Shown here piece after piece: positions 10,756-20,233 of a DNA stretch of 64,000 nt; positions within the stretch are counted from its first letter, which is position 1, and each line of letters starts with the position of its first letter. The position numbers and the translations under genes are program-made. The notes beneath the pieces were generated by a model. That model ran no database searches and was not told where the DNA came from. It saw only the letters and a program-made list of their open reading frames with translations. The DNA lies in NCBI RefSeq assembly GCF_900699045.1, contig NZ_CAADHL010000001.1, positions 124,001 to 188,000 of the forward strand, read 5' to 3'. The stretch is from Candidatus Williamhamiltonella defendens. Its GTDB lineage: Bacteria; Pseudomonadota; Gammaproteobacteria; Enterobacterales; Enterobacteriaceae.

Positions 10756-12132
10756 TTATCTCATCGTGACGAATTCTTCAGCAACTGTAGGATGTATCGC
10801 AATCGTTTGATCAAAATCTTTTTTAGTGGCCCCCATTTTCATCGCCACTGCAAATCCCTGCAATATTTCATCTACAGAAAAGCCGATGCCATGAATGCCC
10901 ACAATCTTTTCTTCTGATCCTAAACAAACCAGTTTCATGCGACAAGGTTGCCGGTGTCTTCCCATGGCACTGTACATCGGCGTAAAAGATGAAGTGTAGA
11001 TCTTAATTGCTTTCGCATCATATTTTTCTTTTGCTTGTTCTTCTGTTAGGCCTACCATCGCGATGGGAGGATGACTGAAAACGACCGTGGGCACCTGAGT
11101 ATAATCCAGGTGTTCATCAGGTTTATGGTTAAAAAGCCGTTCAGATAGTCGCCGACCCGCCGCAACGGCAACAGGCGTTAATGCAGCTGCCCCTGTGTTA
11201 TCGCCGACCGCGTAAACACCAGGCTGATTGGTATTTTGAAATTTATCGACCGCAATATAGCCTTGATCGTTCATGCGAATACCTGCCGCCGATAAATTGA
11301 GTTGATCGATTTGCGGATCACGCCCAATCGCCCAAATGATCTTATCTACTGTCAGCGCATCCCCTGTTTTTAATTGTAAGGTTAAACTGCTATCTGCATT
11401 TTTGATCACCTGTGATACTTGAGTTTTAGTGTGCAATTTTAAGGTCGAATTATGTATGATTTCAAGCAATGTACTGACAATTAAAGCATCAAAATGACGC
11501 AAAGGGGCCTCATGACGTACCAGTAAATGGGTTTCAACTCCTAAGGCATTGAGGATCCCAGAAATTTCAAGTGCAATATATCCTCCCCCTAACACAGCCA
11601 CCCGTTTTGGCAGCTCTTTTAAAGCAAAAAAACCATCGGAATCAATCCCGTATGCCGCACCGGGAATATCAGGATGTTTTGGACGTCCCCCTGTGGCAAT
11701 TAAAATATGATCGGCTGTCACGATTTTTTTAGCTGGATTGTCTTTTTCAGTGGTAATTTCAACAGTGTGAGCATCAATAAAATGCGCCTTCCCTTTAACG
11801 ACATCCACTTTATTTTTGGCTAAATCCTGTTGATAAAATTGATGGATTCTTTCAATATAAGCAGTTCTATTTTTGATTAAAGTTTGCCAACTAAAATCAT
11901 TTAAAGTGGTATCAAAACCATAATTCGACCCATATAAATGGATCATCTCGGCAATTTGTGCGGCATGCCACATGATTTTTTTAGGAACACACCCTGCATT
12001 CACACAGGTACCCCCAAGCGTTTTGGCTTCCACTAAGAGACATTTTTGACCATATAACGCCGCTCGGTTAACAGAAGCAATGCCCCCACTACCTCCCCCT
12101 ATCAATAGGTAATCATAATGTGCATTCATCAA
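10756..12132 (-). CDS. gor: Glutathione reductase Gor
   Basis: FAD-dependent NADPH:glutathione-disulfide reductase, cytosolic thiol redox control. It has 458 residues (E. coli 450). The FAD fold is GGGSGGIAS (residues 12-20), the redox-active disulfide is GGTCVNAGC with C43 and C48, the NADPH fold is [10 protein letters not shown], and the second FAD motif is [10 protein letters not shown]. The C-terminal dimer-interface base is H in [10 protein letters not shown]. Start ATG 12132-12130 follows AGGAAA. The gene stands alone between the dead rhtA and hda and is intact, consistent with a need to handle oxidative stress. Confidence 0.97.
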   Translation of the reverse strand: MMNAHYDYLLIGGGSGGIASVNRAALYGQKCLLVEAKTLGGTCVNAGCVPKKIMWHAAQIAEMIHLYGSNYGFDTTLNDFSWQTLIKNRTAYIERIHQFYQQDLAKNKVDVVKGKAHFIDAHTVEITTEKDNPAKKIVTADHILIATGGRPKHPDIPGAAYGIDSDGFFALKELPKRVAVLGGGYIALEISGILNALGVETHLLVRHEAPLRHFDALIVSTLLEIIHNSTLKLHTKTQVSQVIKNADSSLTLQLKTGDALTVDKIIWAIGRDPQIDQLNLSAAGIRMNDQGYIAVDKFQNTNQPGVYAVGDNTGAAALTPVAVAAGRRLSERLFNHKPDEHLDYTQVPTVVFSHPPIAMVGLTEEQAKEKYDAKAIKIYTSSFTPMYSAMGRHRQPCRMKLVCLGSEEKIVGIHGIGFSVDEILQGFAVAMKMGATKKDFDQTIAIHPTVAEEFVTMR

Positions 12133-12226
12133 TATTTTCCTAAAATGTTATAGAGCACCTATTATCTCAAATATGCTCTATCATACGCTAAATCCACCGT
12201 TTCTTGCTTGAATAAACAACGAGTTT

Positions 12227-12247
12227 AGCGATTCCTTTCGAATCGCT
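12227..12247. repeat. 8-bp inverted repeat (hairpin) between gor and hda
   Basis: The arms AGCGATTC and GAATCGCT around a CTTTC loop form a perfect stem in the 214-base gap between hda and gor. There is no T-run on the minus side and only a weak TTTG on the plus side, so it is not a convincing intrinsic terminator for hda; it could be a protein site or an mRNA 3' end structure. Nothing else recognisable is in the gap. Confidence 0.4.
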
Positions 12248-12346
12248 TTGTCCGTATTTTAGGAAAAATGAAACATCGTGCTGACACACCTGACATAGCA
12301 TCAGTTAAATGATTTTTAAATTCATGCCTTCCCAACAAACATTAGA

Positions 12347-13048
12347 TTACAGTCTCAAAATTTCTTTCACAAAAGGGATGGTGAGTTTGCGTTGTGCACG
12401 AATAGATGCCTTATCAAGCCTATCTAGCGCCATAAATAACGATGGCATTTCTCTATCAAGGCGTTTTAACATAAAGCGTCCCACCTCTTCTGGTAACTCA
12501 AAACCTCGTAATTTTGCACGAAGTTGCAAAGAAAGCACTTTATCATCATCTGATAAAGGCTGTAATTTGTAAATTTGCCCCCAATCCAAGCGAGAAGCTA
12601 AATCAGGTAAATGAAGATGTAACTGACGGGGAGGGCGGTCACCGGTCATCAGAAGGCAGGTGTGGTCTTTTTCCACAATACGATTGTAAAGATGAAATAT
12701 CCCCATTTCCCATTCAATATCACCGACAATATGTTCAATATTATCGATGCAAATCAAAGCAAGCTGCTCCATTCCTTCAAGAACTTCTACGGTGAAATAG
12801 GCGAGTTTGTCTAATGGCACATAACCCACCGCTTTTCCTTGTTTTGAGAGCGTAGAGCAAGCGGCATGTAGTAAATGGCTACGTCCTGAACCTTGTTTAG
12901 ACCAAAAATAAATATAGCGACCATGAGAATCACAAAGGGCGGATTCAATCTCGGCCAATAACGCGGAATTGTCACCAGGATAAAACCCCGAAAAGGTGGC
13001 ATCATCTGGCAGGAAAAGGGGAAGTGGGAGCTGTGTAGGGTTATTCAA
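12347..13048 (-). CDS. hda: DnaA regulatory inactivator Hda
   Basis: AAA+ protein that, bound to the DNA-loaded beta clamp, stimulates ATP hydrolysis by DnaA and so limits initiation at oriC. I place the start at TTG 13048-13046, preceded by GTGAGGTG, which gives exactly 233 residues, the E. coli length; a longer frame to 13087 would add 13 unsupported residues. The clamp-binding motif QLPLPLF is at residues 6-12. The Walker-A-like loop is degenerate ([11 protein letters not shown]) as in the family; also visible are CIDNIEHI (Walker B region), [20 protein letters not shown] and the C-terminal [13 protein letters not shown] non-AUG start is also known for E. coli hda. The gene stands alone. 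Confidence 0.94.
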   Translation of the reverse strand: MNNPTQLPLPLFLPDDATFSGFYPGDNSALLAEIESALCDSHGRYIYFWSKQGSGRSHLLHAACSTLSKQGKAVGYVPLDKLAYFTVEVLEGMEQLALICIDNIEHIVGDIEWEMGIFHLYNRIVEKDHTCLLMTGDRPPRQLHLHLPDLASRLDWGQIYKLQPLSDDDKVLSLQLRAKLRGFELPEEVGRFMLKRLDREMPSLFMALDRLDKASIRAQRKLTIPFVKEILRL

Positions 13049-13496
13049 AAACACCTCACGAAAGCAGGCCGTTGCAAAACCACACAAAGAGCGGGGATTT
13101 CACCGCTCTCTCTACAGCTTTGAAATAAATGACATCAACAAAAAGATATGAATTGATGATAAAAATCACAGGGATTTACTTTTATGGCCTACTAATCGTA
13201 GCTAGTGCCTATAGCCCTAAATTTTTGGAGCAAGTGAACGAACTTATCATGATCAGTGAAGCTGTACGGAATCAAAACAAAATTCTTGTTAAGAAGGTCT
13301 ATGCTGCATGCGGTTAATTTATCTCCCTGTGTTAGTTGTTCTATTGGTCTTACTGATGAATATGAATTAATCCTCCAAAATTCTCTATATTTACGCTTAC
13401 AAATTAAATTGTGATGTCCAAGAGCATGATCTTGGAATTGCTCCTCTCTCAAAAAAAGATTTTATAATTTAATTCTATTGGCGTCTGGAATTGTTT
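13049..13496. other. Gene-poor stretch after hda start, no recognisable gene
   Basis: Short frames exist on both strands (plus 13129-13317; minus 13192-13452, with HALGHHNLICKRKYREFW), but neither resembles a known family and neither has a convincing ribosome site. The minus frame is on the same strand as the remnant that ends at 13497 and could be a further piece of it. I assign no function. Confidence 0.3.
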
Positions 13497-14440
13497 TCAC
13501 TGATCTTTGAAAGTGCTCTCTGTAACATCAGTATTCTCGATTTTATTCTGGGCAGAAAAGAAAATAAACCTAGCATCTACCTGTGTAAGTCGATTTCTAT
13601 TGTCATCGCTCTTAATGTTCATTTCTCCTCTAGGTACCATCTCTTCACCGTAGAGTATTACATGAGCATCTCGGAGGGCATACTTACAACAAGAATTACT
13701 TTTATCTCCCAATAATCCTTCTTATGTGATTTAAAGGTATTTACTTTTTCTTTAATACTACTAAAGAATTTTGTTTTTTCTTTAATTTTCTCTACATCTG
13801 ACGTGTTCTTAATGAAATATAGATCTTGTATACTTATCTTTTCATTCTGATTGCAACTTATTATTGCAGCCTGGCTAGCTGCCTTAGCTGAGTCTTCAAA
13901 TTGCATGCATAGTGAATTTAATTCTTTTTTACGTTCTCCTGTAATATTCAAATTATATTCTAAAGAAATATATCAGAGAGTTTGAGTTTGGGCTCAAAAC
14001 GAGCTTCAATTCTATCTTGTCTAGATGATAGTAACTCCATGTCTTTAGGTGTTAATTCCTTTCCATTTGCCTTCTATTGGCAGTATTAATACAACCTATC
14101 AAATGGGTCTTCCATTTAATGTGTTTTTAAAGTACCACTGTGAAAAAGATGCACCATAGTCATCTATATAAACCCGTTTTTTAGACTTCTGAGAATATTA
14201 TGAAGTTGTAGATACACTTGAAGAAAAATAGATTGGCTTTCAGAATTAACAGAAAGTGAGGCTCGAGAATTCCCACCTTCATCATCCTAATGATCTACTA
14301 TTAGTTGAGACTTTTCTTATTCTGAAATTAGTGGTGTGCTTGAAGAAGCAGCAGTATCACTAAACAGATTTTTCAGCGGCTCCAAAAATTCTGTTTTACC
14401 GCCATCAGAAAATGATGTAGTTAAATTTTTGTTTAGAGAT
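13497..14440 (-). pseudogene. Frameshifted remnant of an unknown, possibly secreted protein
   Basis: I do not recognise the family. Reading the minus strand from about 14440 gives protein-like pieces in changing frames: a Ser/Thr-rich piece (EFLEPLKNLFSDTAASSST), then KKRVYIDDYGASFSQWYF, NGKELTPKDMELLSSRQDRI, then an open stretch at 13951-13658 (QFEDSAKAASQAAIISCNQ) and another at 13712-13497 (YALRDAHVILYGEEMVPRGE ending FKDQ). The last two overlap in different frames and look like one gene broken by a frameshift. The Ser-rich N-terminal part and hydrophilic helical middle would suit a type III effector, but that is speculation. No start is preserved. Confidence 0.35.
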
Positions 14441-15068
14441 ACTCTCTAATCACGCAGTGGATTTTTGTCAACGGATTTTTTTGATTAAATTGAAACTATC
14501 TTGACAGAATTATTGTTTTCTTCTCTAAATTGAAGCTAAAATATATTGTGAATGAGACGATTCGACTAGTTTTCCATTGTGATTAAATTTGATTCACGCA
14601 TATTCACCAGATGCGTTTCTAGGCACAAGGATTTCATCCCTGTTAAGCTGTATCATAAGATGATGATATCGCTTTTGATATATGGAAAAATTTTTCTTAA
14701 AACATAAAAATTATATCTATAAAGTGGCCTACGACTTCTGTGTTGCTAATTTTTTATCATCTCTTTTTCTATCAATCAGTGCACGCGGGTTTTTCATTTA
14801 TTTTGCATCTAATAATTCAGACTAGTCATGAATTTACTTATCTTGGAAGATTATTAGATACATTAGATATATTTTTATATAAAAACAGAAAATATTTACA
14901 TTCATTTATGATGAAAGATCTTTACTCTTAAAAAAATGAAAAAATCAAGATTTCTGCTACATCTTTTAGATGCAAGATCTGAAAACATGGTTATTAAAAT
15001 GTATGTCATGATAAGAGGAAATAAAATTGAGATGTGATTAAAAAATAGGCAAGAACAAGGATGATAAT
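14441..15068. other. AT-rich stretch before radC remnant, no recognisable gene
   Basis: Only short frames without ribosome sites are present, for example plus 14740-14931, which encodes hydrophobic residues of low complexity. In E. coli coaBC (dfp) lies upstream of radC; I find no trace of it here. I see no RNA gene. Confidence 0.3.
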
Positions 15069-15714
15069 ATGGCCATGTCAATTGCCACCCAGAGAAAAAT
15101 TATTGAAATTCGGTGCAAGTGTACTAACAGAATCAGAATTGCTTTCTATTTTCTGAGGATAGGAACACCAGATCTGTATGTCAGTGAAATGGCAGAAAAA
15201 CTAATTTTAGAATTTTGTTTGCTCTACCATCTCATGTCGGCTAACTATGAAACTCTCTCTGCACAGAAAGGAATAGGTAAATCTAAATTTTCACAAATTC
15301 AAGTCATATTAGAGTTAATAAATCTTTATTTTTATTCTAATTTATTATATGACAATATGATGCTCAATTCACAAATCCCCAAAATTTTTGCGCAAGCTGC
15401 TTTCTTATCGGGATAGAGAAATTTTTTATTTTTTTTAAACAACAACCACAGAGTGGTTTGTTATGAGGAACTTTTCAGTGCACGATTGATACTGTTGAAG
15501 GCAGCCAAGAGAAGTATTACGAAAGGCATTAACGGTGAATGCTGCCACCATCATTTTATCCAACAATCATCCATCAGGAGCAACAGAACTTAGTCAGGCT
15601 GATCGTTTGATCACCACTTAAATCAGAGTGTCCTCTGTATTATTAGATATTCGGGTTTTAGACCATGTCCTGATTGCTCATAGAAAATGTGTTTCTTTTT
15701 CAGAACGAGGGTAA
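15069..15714 (+). pseudogene. radC: Decayed RadC-family (JAB/UPF0758) protein
   Basis: Remnant of RadC, once linked to DNA repair and with a JAB metalloprotease-like fold. The N-terminal piece reads PREKLLKFGA and LTESELLSIF and then a stop; another frame continues FLRIGTPDLYVSEMAEKLI, HLMSANYETLSAQKGIGKSK and ILELINLYFYSNL. A gap follows where the middle should be, then INASA-like [20 protein letters not shown] with the conserved HPSG motif, then ADRLIT and [20 protein letters not shown] ending SERG at 15712-15714. Frameshifts and an internal deletion make it inactive. It lies directly upstream of rpmB-rpmG exactly as in E. coli. Confidence 0.88.
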
Positions 15715-15865
15715 ATATAAAAATATTTTTACTATTTCGCATGATTACTTTTGGGTATTGAGACTATCATCTGCAGCGCGTATAATACCAATTATTGATC
15801 ATTTTAACAAAAGCACAAGTCAGTTTATTAAGAAACTGAAGCTGGTTTATTTTTTGGAGATAAAT

Positions 15866-16102
15866 ATGTCCCGAGTTTGTCAGGTGACGAAAAAACGCCC
15901 AGTAACCGGTAATAAGCGTTCACATGCTATGAATGCAATCAAACGCCGTTTTTTACCAAACTTGCATCGTCACCGTTTTTGGATTGAAAGTGAAAAACGT
16001 TTTATCACCTTACGTTTATCTGCTAAAGGTATTCGTATTATTGATAAAAAAGGTATCGAGGCTGTTTTAGAAGAAATCAAAGCCCGTGGCGAAAAGTATT
16101 AA
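15866..16102 (+). CDS. rpmB: 50S ribosomal protein L28
   Basis: Large-subunit ribosomal protein of 78 residues, the E. coli length. The sequence opens [20 protein letters not shown], continues [14 protein letters not shown] and [15 protein letters not shown], and ends ARGEKY. The ATG at 15866 follows GGAGA with a 5-base spacing; a longer open frame upstream is ignored for that reason. It is followed by rpmG 11 bases downstream. Intact. Confidence 0.98.
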   Translation: MSRVCQVTKKRPVTGNKRSHAMNAIKRRFLPNLHRHRFWIESEKRFITLRLSAKGIRIIDKKGIEAVLEEIKARGEKY

Positions 16103-16113
16103 GGAGCTAAGAT

Positions 16114-16281
16114 ATGGCTAAAAGTGTTCGTGAAAAAATAAAATTGCTTTCCTCTGCTGGTACTGGTCATTTTTATACCACCAGCAAAAATAAACGTACT
16201 CAAACCACAAAATTAGAGTTTAAAAAATATGATCCCGTTGTTCGTCATCATGTGATCTATAAAGAAGCAAAAATTAAGTAA
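16114..16281 (+). CDS. rpmG: 50S ribosomal protein L33
   Basis: Large-subunit protein of 55 residues, [20 protein letters not shown] through VIYKEAKIK, the same length as E. coli L33 and of the cysteine-free (non-zinc) form. It has a strong AAGGAG ribosome site before the ATG at 16114 and is co-transcribed with rpmB. A clear intrinsic terminator follows 95 bases downstream. Confidence 0.98.
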   Translation: MAKSVREKIKLLSSAGTGHFYTTSKNKRTQTTKLEFKKYDPVVRHHVIYKEAKIK

Positions 16282-16376
16282 CTGTTTGAATTGAAGCGTA
16301 CGCCCACTGAGTCAAATTAGGCTTCCATTTGAATATAATACAATCCCCGCATTGTAAAAAAAATACCAAAGATACT

Positions 16377-16407
16377 ATCCTGTTGTTTCTGCAGCAGGAT
16401 TTTTTTA
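16377..16407 (+). terminator. Intrinsic terminator of rpmB-rpmG
   Basis: A 9-bp stem (ATCCTGTTG with CAGCAGGAT, one G-U pair) around a 6-base loop is followed directly by seven T residues at 16400-16406. This is a textbook rho-independent terminator, placed after the ribosomal protein pair and before lgt. Confidence 0.88.
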
Positions 16408-16530
16408 TTCAGGTGTCTAACAATCAAAAACTCATATTCTATTAATATTCTATGCAGCTTACTGTAAAACCCTAGAAAAGACAGAGCTTATTGTCACTTG
16501 TCTCTCATTTTGCCAAATATAGGCTCACAC

Positions 16531-17382
16531 ATGAATTATACTTATTTCACCTTTCCTAAGTTCGATCCCATTATTTTTTCTATATACTCAATTGCTCTGC
16601 ATTGGTATGGGTTGATGTATGTACTTGGTTTTATTTTTGCACTTTGGTTGGCAACAAAACGTGCTAATAAACCTCATAGTCATTGGAATAGAATCGAAGT
16701 TGAAAATTTATTATATGCATGTTTTATGGGTGTTTTTATTGGTGGCCGCTTAGGTTATGTCTTGTTTTACAATTTTTCCGCTTTTTGGGATAACCCTCTG
16801 TATTTATTTAAAGTCTGGGAAGGTGGGATGTCATTTCATGGGGGATTAATAGGCGTCATCTGTGTGATGCTTTGCTTCGCCCGTCGCACTCATCGGAATT
16901 TTTTTCAAGTTGCTGATTTTGTTGCACCCTTAATCCCATTTGGTCTATCGGCAGGTCGTTTAGGTAATTTTATTAATGGAGAGTTATGGGGGCGTGTCGC
17001 AATAAATACATCTTGGGCCGTATTATTCCCTGGTTCACGTGGTGAGGACATCTCTCTTGCTGCCGGTGATCCTACATTACAGAATTTATTGAATCAGTAT
17101 GGTGTGTTGCCTCGTCATCCTTCCCAAATTTATGAAATGTTCCTTGAAGGCCTCGTGCTATTTATGATTCTCAACCTTTTTATTCGCCGATCCCGTCCCA
17201 TTGGGAGTGTTTCTGCATTATTCCTGATAGGCTATGGTATTTTTCGGGTGATCGTTGAATTTTTCAGGCAACCAGATCAACAACTTGGTTTATTCGATGG
17301 TGTTATTACCATGGGGCAAATTCTTTCTATTCCTATGATTTTATTTGGCTTTATAATTCTAATTTGGGCATATCGCCGTTAG
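16531..17382 (+). CDS. lgt: Prolipoprotein diacylglyceryl transferase Lgt
   Basis: Inner-membrane enzyme that moves diacylglyceryl from phosphatidylglycerol to the lipobox cysteine of prolipoproteins, the first step before LspA. I choose ATG 16531 ([16 protein letters not shown]), which aligns with the E. coli N-terminus and gives 283 residues; an upstream TTG at 16498 adds 11 residues without support. Seven hydrophobic segments are visible. The signature [14 protein letters not shown] is complete, as are [11 protein letters not shown] with the essential His and the C-terminal [16 protein letters not shown]. thyA follows 29 bases downstream, as in E. coli. Its substrate-side partners in the window are lspA and the lipoprotein bamE. 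Confidence 0.96.
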   Translation: MNYTYFTFPKFDPIIFSIYSIALHWYGLMYVLGFIFALWLATKRANKPHSHWNRIEVENLLYACFMGVFIGGRLGYVLFYNFSAFWDNPLYLFKVWEGGMSFHGGLIGVICVMLCFARRTHRNFFQVADFVAPLIPFGLSAGRLGNFINGELWGRVAINTSWAVLFPGSRGEDISLAAGDPTLQNLLNQYGVLPRHPSQIYEMFLEGLVLFMILNLFIRRSRPIGSVSALFLIGYGIFRVIVEFFRQPDQQLGLFDGVITMGQILSIPMILFGFIILIWAYRR

Positions 17383-17411
17383 TATATTTAAAATAATTTT
17401 TATGAGGCAGT

Positions 17412-18206
17412 ATGAAACAATATCTCCATTTGATGAAAAAGGTTTTAAACGAAGGTAGTGAAAAAGAAGATCGAACGGGAACAGGAACCGTATCGATATT
17501 TGGTCATCAAATGAGGTTTAATTTACAAGAAGGATTTCCTCTGGTCACCACTAAAAAGTGTCATCTGCGATCTATTATTCATGAACTATTATGGTTTCTC
17601 AAAGGTGACACCAACATCGCGTATTTACGTGAAAATCAAGTTTCTATTTGGGACGAATGGGCTGATAAAACAGGCGATCTGGGACCCATATATGGCAAGC
17701 AATGGAGAGCCTGGGGCACGCCAGATGGCGACCAAGTGGATCAGTTATCTCAAACTCTGGAACTATTAAAAAATAACCCTAATTCAAGACGTATGATTGT
17801 GTCTGCTTGGAATGTAGGCGAATTAGATAAAATGGCCTTGGCACCCTGCCATGCTTTTTTTCAATTTTATGTGCTAAAAAAAACTTTATCCTGTCAATTG
17901 TATCAGCGTTCATGTGATATTTTTTTAGGTTTGCCTTTCAATATTGCAAGCTATTCGTTATTAATGCATATGATTGCACAGCAATGTGATTTTTTTTTAG
18001 GTGATTTTGTTTGGACAGGCGGCGATATCCATTTATATTCTAACCACCTTAGTCAGGCGCATCTTCAACTGACGAGAGAACCAAAATCATTACCTCATTT
18101 ATTAATCAAAAGAAAACCAGACTCCCTCTTTGAGTATCATTTTGATGATTTTTTATTAGAAAAATACGACCCTTATCCGGCCATTAAAGCGCCTGTGGCA
18201 ATTTAA
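17412..18206 (+). CDS. thyA: Thymidylate synthase ThyA
   Basis: Converts dUMP to dTMP using methylene-THF, which FolD helps to supply. It has 264 residues, identical in length to E. coli. The catalytic cysteine is C146 in [13 protein letters not shown]; the folate and dUMP-binding segments [23 protein letters not shown] and [10 protein letters not shown] are all present. The start ATG 17412 follows GAGGCAGT. It is downstream of lgt and two bases upstream of tusE, so the three may be co-transcribed. Intact. Confidence 0.98.
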   Translation: MKQYLHLMKKVLNEGSEKEDRTGTGTVSIFGHQMRFNLQEGFPLVTTKKCHLRSIIHELLWFLKGDTNIAYLRENQVSIWDEWADKTGDLGPIYGKQWRAWGTPDGDQVDQLSQTLELLKNNPNSRRMIVSAWNVGELDKMALAPCHAFFQFYVLKKTLSCQLYQRSCDIFLGLPFNIASYSLLMHMIAQQCDFFLGDFVWTGGDIHLYSNHLSQAHLQLTREPKSLPHLLIKRKPDSLFEYHFDDFLLEKYDPYPAIKAPVAI

Positions 18207-18208
18207 AA

Positions 18209-18553
18209 ATGCGAAATAATCATGTATTCATTTTTGAAAATCATTATATTGAGACAGATGCACAAGGTTATCTCAAAAATAGTGATCATTGGTCTGAGGC
18301 TTTAGCTCTATTTTTAGCAGAGCAAGAAGGTATTGTATTAACGCCAGAACACTGGGAAATGTTGTATGTTATTCGTCATTTTTATAAAAAATTTAATACA
18401 TCACCTGCAATTCGTCTTTTAGTCAAAGTGCTGCATGCAAAATATGGTCCAGACAAAGGAAATAGCCGTTATCTTTACCAATTATTTCCAAAAGGCCCTG
18501 CGACACAAGCCAGTAAAATCGGGGGGTTACCTAAGCCTGTAAAATGTATTTGA
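18209..18553 (+). CDS. tusE: Sulfurtransferase TusE (DsrC/TusE family)
   Basis: Small sulfur-carrier protein that accepts persulfide from TusBCD and hands it to MnmA for 2-thiolation of tRNA wobble uridine. It has 114 residues (E. coli 109). The family core [34 protein letters not shown] and the C-terminal PKPVKCI with the penultimate catalytic cysteine are present. It starts two bases after the thyA stop, an unusual neighbour for tusE. The N-terminus is about five residues longer than in E. coli. Intact. Confidence 0.95.
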   Translation: MRNNHVFIFENHYIETDAQGYLKNSDHWSEALALFLAEQEGIVLTPEHWEMLYVIRHFYKKFNTSPAIRLLVKVLHAKYGPDKGNSRYLYQLFPKGPATQASKIGGLPKPVKCI

Positions 18554-18570
18554 TGAATATATAGATATCA

Positions 18571-18598
18571 TTGATGTTTTTACTAAAACTGATAAAAT
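18571..18598 (+). promoter_or_regulatory. Candidate sigma-70 promoter for tRNA-Arg
   Basis: TTGATG (18571-18576) and TAAAAT (18593-18598) are separated by 16 bases and lie about 45 bases upstream of the tRNA. In such AT-rich DNA this could arise by chance. Confidence 0.35.
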
Positions 18599-18643
18599 CA
18601 CCGGCCGCATCTGAGATAGATATAAAAATATCACTTCTAATTA

Positions 18644-18718
18644 GTCCCGGTAGTTAAACGGATATAACAAGCCCCTCCTAAGGGCTAGTTACTGGTTCGA
18701 TCCCAGTCTGGGACACCA
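18644..18718 (+). tRNA. argW: tRNA-Arg (anticodon CCU)
   Basis: A 75-base cloverleaf can be drawn by hand: acceptor GTCCCGG with CTGGGAC, D arm GTTA/TAAC, anticodon stem AGCCC/GGGCT with loop CTCCTAA (anticodon CCT, reads AGG), T arm ACTGG/CCAGT with loop TTCGATC, discriminator A and an encoded CCA end. It closely resembles E. coli argW. The last 41 bases overlap the 3' end of sbcB on the other strand. Confidence 0.96.
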
Positions 18719-20150
18719 CGTGTTTATCGTATCTTTCTTTCTCATTTACGTACTCAATCAATAAATGAATTAAGGTTTGTTTTTCTGGATTATCTTCATA
18801 TTCTAAAAGCATCTCTTTTAATTTGAGAAGATACTCTGAGATGACTCCAGGGCTGAGCACCGTGCTGAGATGCGCTTTCCAGCGTCGTTGATCTTGTTCA
18901 CTCAAAGTTTCAGGATAATTTCTGGCACGAAATCGAAAAAATAGGGTTTCCAACCGAGGATCTTGAAATACTATTTTTAAGGTCGGCAAATTCTCTGGTA
19001 ACGTTTTTTGAATGGTGCTTATCGCGGCCCGATCAAAATCATTAAAAAAACCGTCGTATAATCGTGCGTCTACATTATTCACTTTTGGAAAAGGTTTGTA
19101 ACCGTCAAAAATAGCTACTATCTTTTCTCTTATGTCTGGATACCGCCGCAGTAGTTCTAGATTGTTTAAACAATGTTGCTGATCAATACCTAATCTCTGT
19201 GCATTTTTCCTTGACAGGGTTTTGGCTGGCGCCAATATGGGGCATTTATTGATATGGACCAATTTTAAAGGGACTGGAGCACATTCACTGCTTAATTGAT
19301 CTCTAGGTGTATACAATCGTTCCCGAAGCACATCCGCCTTTAATGATAATAAAGGCGTGATATCCCCCGCTAAATCACAGACAATCAAAGCATTTTGATT
19401 TTCTGGATGCCAAGAAATAGGCAATATCCAACTCGTATAGCCTTTTTCTGGACTAAACATTCCTGAAACATGCACCAAAGGGGCAATATCCCCAATATGA
19501 ATCAATGTGCTGATTTTATACTTGCTACGATGTACATAAAAATAATGAAATAAACGCGGTTGAGCTGATTTTAATAATTTTGCTAATGCCATGGTCGCAT
19601 AAACATCAGAAAGTGCATCATGAGCTTGAGTATGTTTTATCGAGTTTGCCTTCGTTAAATGCTCCAATTTAAAGGAAGGAAAGCCTTGTTTATTTTTAGG
19701 CCAAATGATGCCCTCTGGACGCAAAGCATAACAAGCTCTCGTCAGATCAAGCAAATCCCAACGCGAATTACCGTTTTTCCAACTGTACGCATAGGGATCA
19801 TAAAAATTACGATAAAAAATATGTCTGCTAAATTCTTCATCAAAACGAATGTTGTTATAACCAAGAATACAAGTATTTGGTTGACTCAAAACCCGATGAA
19901 TCTGATGCGCAAACAGTGATTCATTGACTCCTTCTGATAAAGCTTTTTTCGGTGTAATCCCTGTTATTATGACGGCTTGAGGATCAGGGAGATAATCTTG
20001 AGCCGGTGAGCAATACAGTACTAAAGGATCTTCGACCGGATGAAACTCTAAATCAGTACGAATACCGGCAAATTGAGCAGGACGATCTAATCCAGGGTGT
20101 TGACCGAAAGTTTCATAATCATAAATATAGAAAGTCAGGTTTTGAGACAT
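18678..20150 (-). CDS. sbcB: Exodeoxyribonuclease I (SbcB)
   Basis: Processive 3'-5' single-strand DNA exonuclease of the DnaQ superfamily. The start chosen is ATG 20150 (MSQNLTFYIYDYETFG) with AAGG upstream; another ATG at 20201 would add 17 residues. Exo I shows DYETFGQHP with the first catalytic Asp and Glu, YNNIRFDEEF with the second Asp, and HTQAHDALSDVYAT with the catalytic His-Asp pair. The family continues to LIHLLIEYV, where E. coli ends soon after. Here the frame runs on through VNEKERYDKH and into the antisense of tRNA-Arg (TGIEPVTSP), with its TAG stop inside the tRNA gene. The enzyme core is intact; the tail is abnormal. Confidence 0.93.
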   Translation of the reverse strand: MSQNLTFYIYDYETFGQHPGLDRPAQFAGIRTDLEFHPVEDPLVLYCSPAQDYLPDPQAVIITGITPKKALSEGVNESLFAHQIHRVLSQPNTCILGYNNIRFDEEFSRHIFYRNFYDPYAYSWKNGNSRWDLLDLTRACYALRPEGIIWPKNKQGFPSFKLEHLTKANSIKHTQAHDALSDVYATMALAKLLKSAQPRLFHYFYVHRSKYKISTLIHIGDIAPLVHVSGMFSPEKGYTSWILPISWHPENQNALIVCDLAGDITPLLSLKADVLRERLYTPRDQLSSECAPVPLKLVHINKCPILAPAKTLSRKNAQRLGIDQQHCLNNLELLRRYPDIREKIVAIFDGYKPFPKVNNVDARLYDGFFNDFDRAAISTIQKTLPENLPTLKIVFQDPRLETLFFRFRARNYPETLSEQDQRRWKAHLSTVLSPGVISEYLLKLKEMLLEYEDNPEKQTLIHLLIEYVNEKERYDKHVVSQTGIEPVTSP

Positions 20151-20233
20151 TTTTAACGCCTTACAAAATGGATGTAAACAATATGATTCTGAGTTAATCA
20201 TTCTCCTAACAGAGTGCAGCCACTAAAAAGAAA

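Noticed and set aside
12227-12247. Intrinsic terminator for hda
   Set aside because: The hairpin lacks a T-run in the direction of hda transcription, so it is only listed as an inverted repeat.
13129-13317. 62-codon plus-strand frame after hda
   Set aside because: It overlaps an equally long frame on the other strand, has no ribosome site and no known similarity.
14740-14931. 63-codon hydrophobic plus-strand frame
   Set aside because: Low-complexity AT-rich sequence; a chance frame is more likely than a membrane protein.
18644-18718. tRNA-Arg as a phage or island attachment site
   Set aside because: argW-type tRNAs are known integration sites, but no integrase, no repeat of the tRNA 3' end and no island genes are visible nearby.
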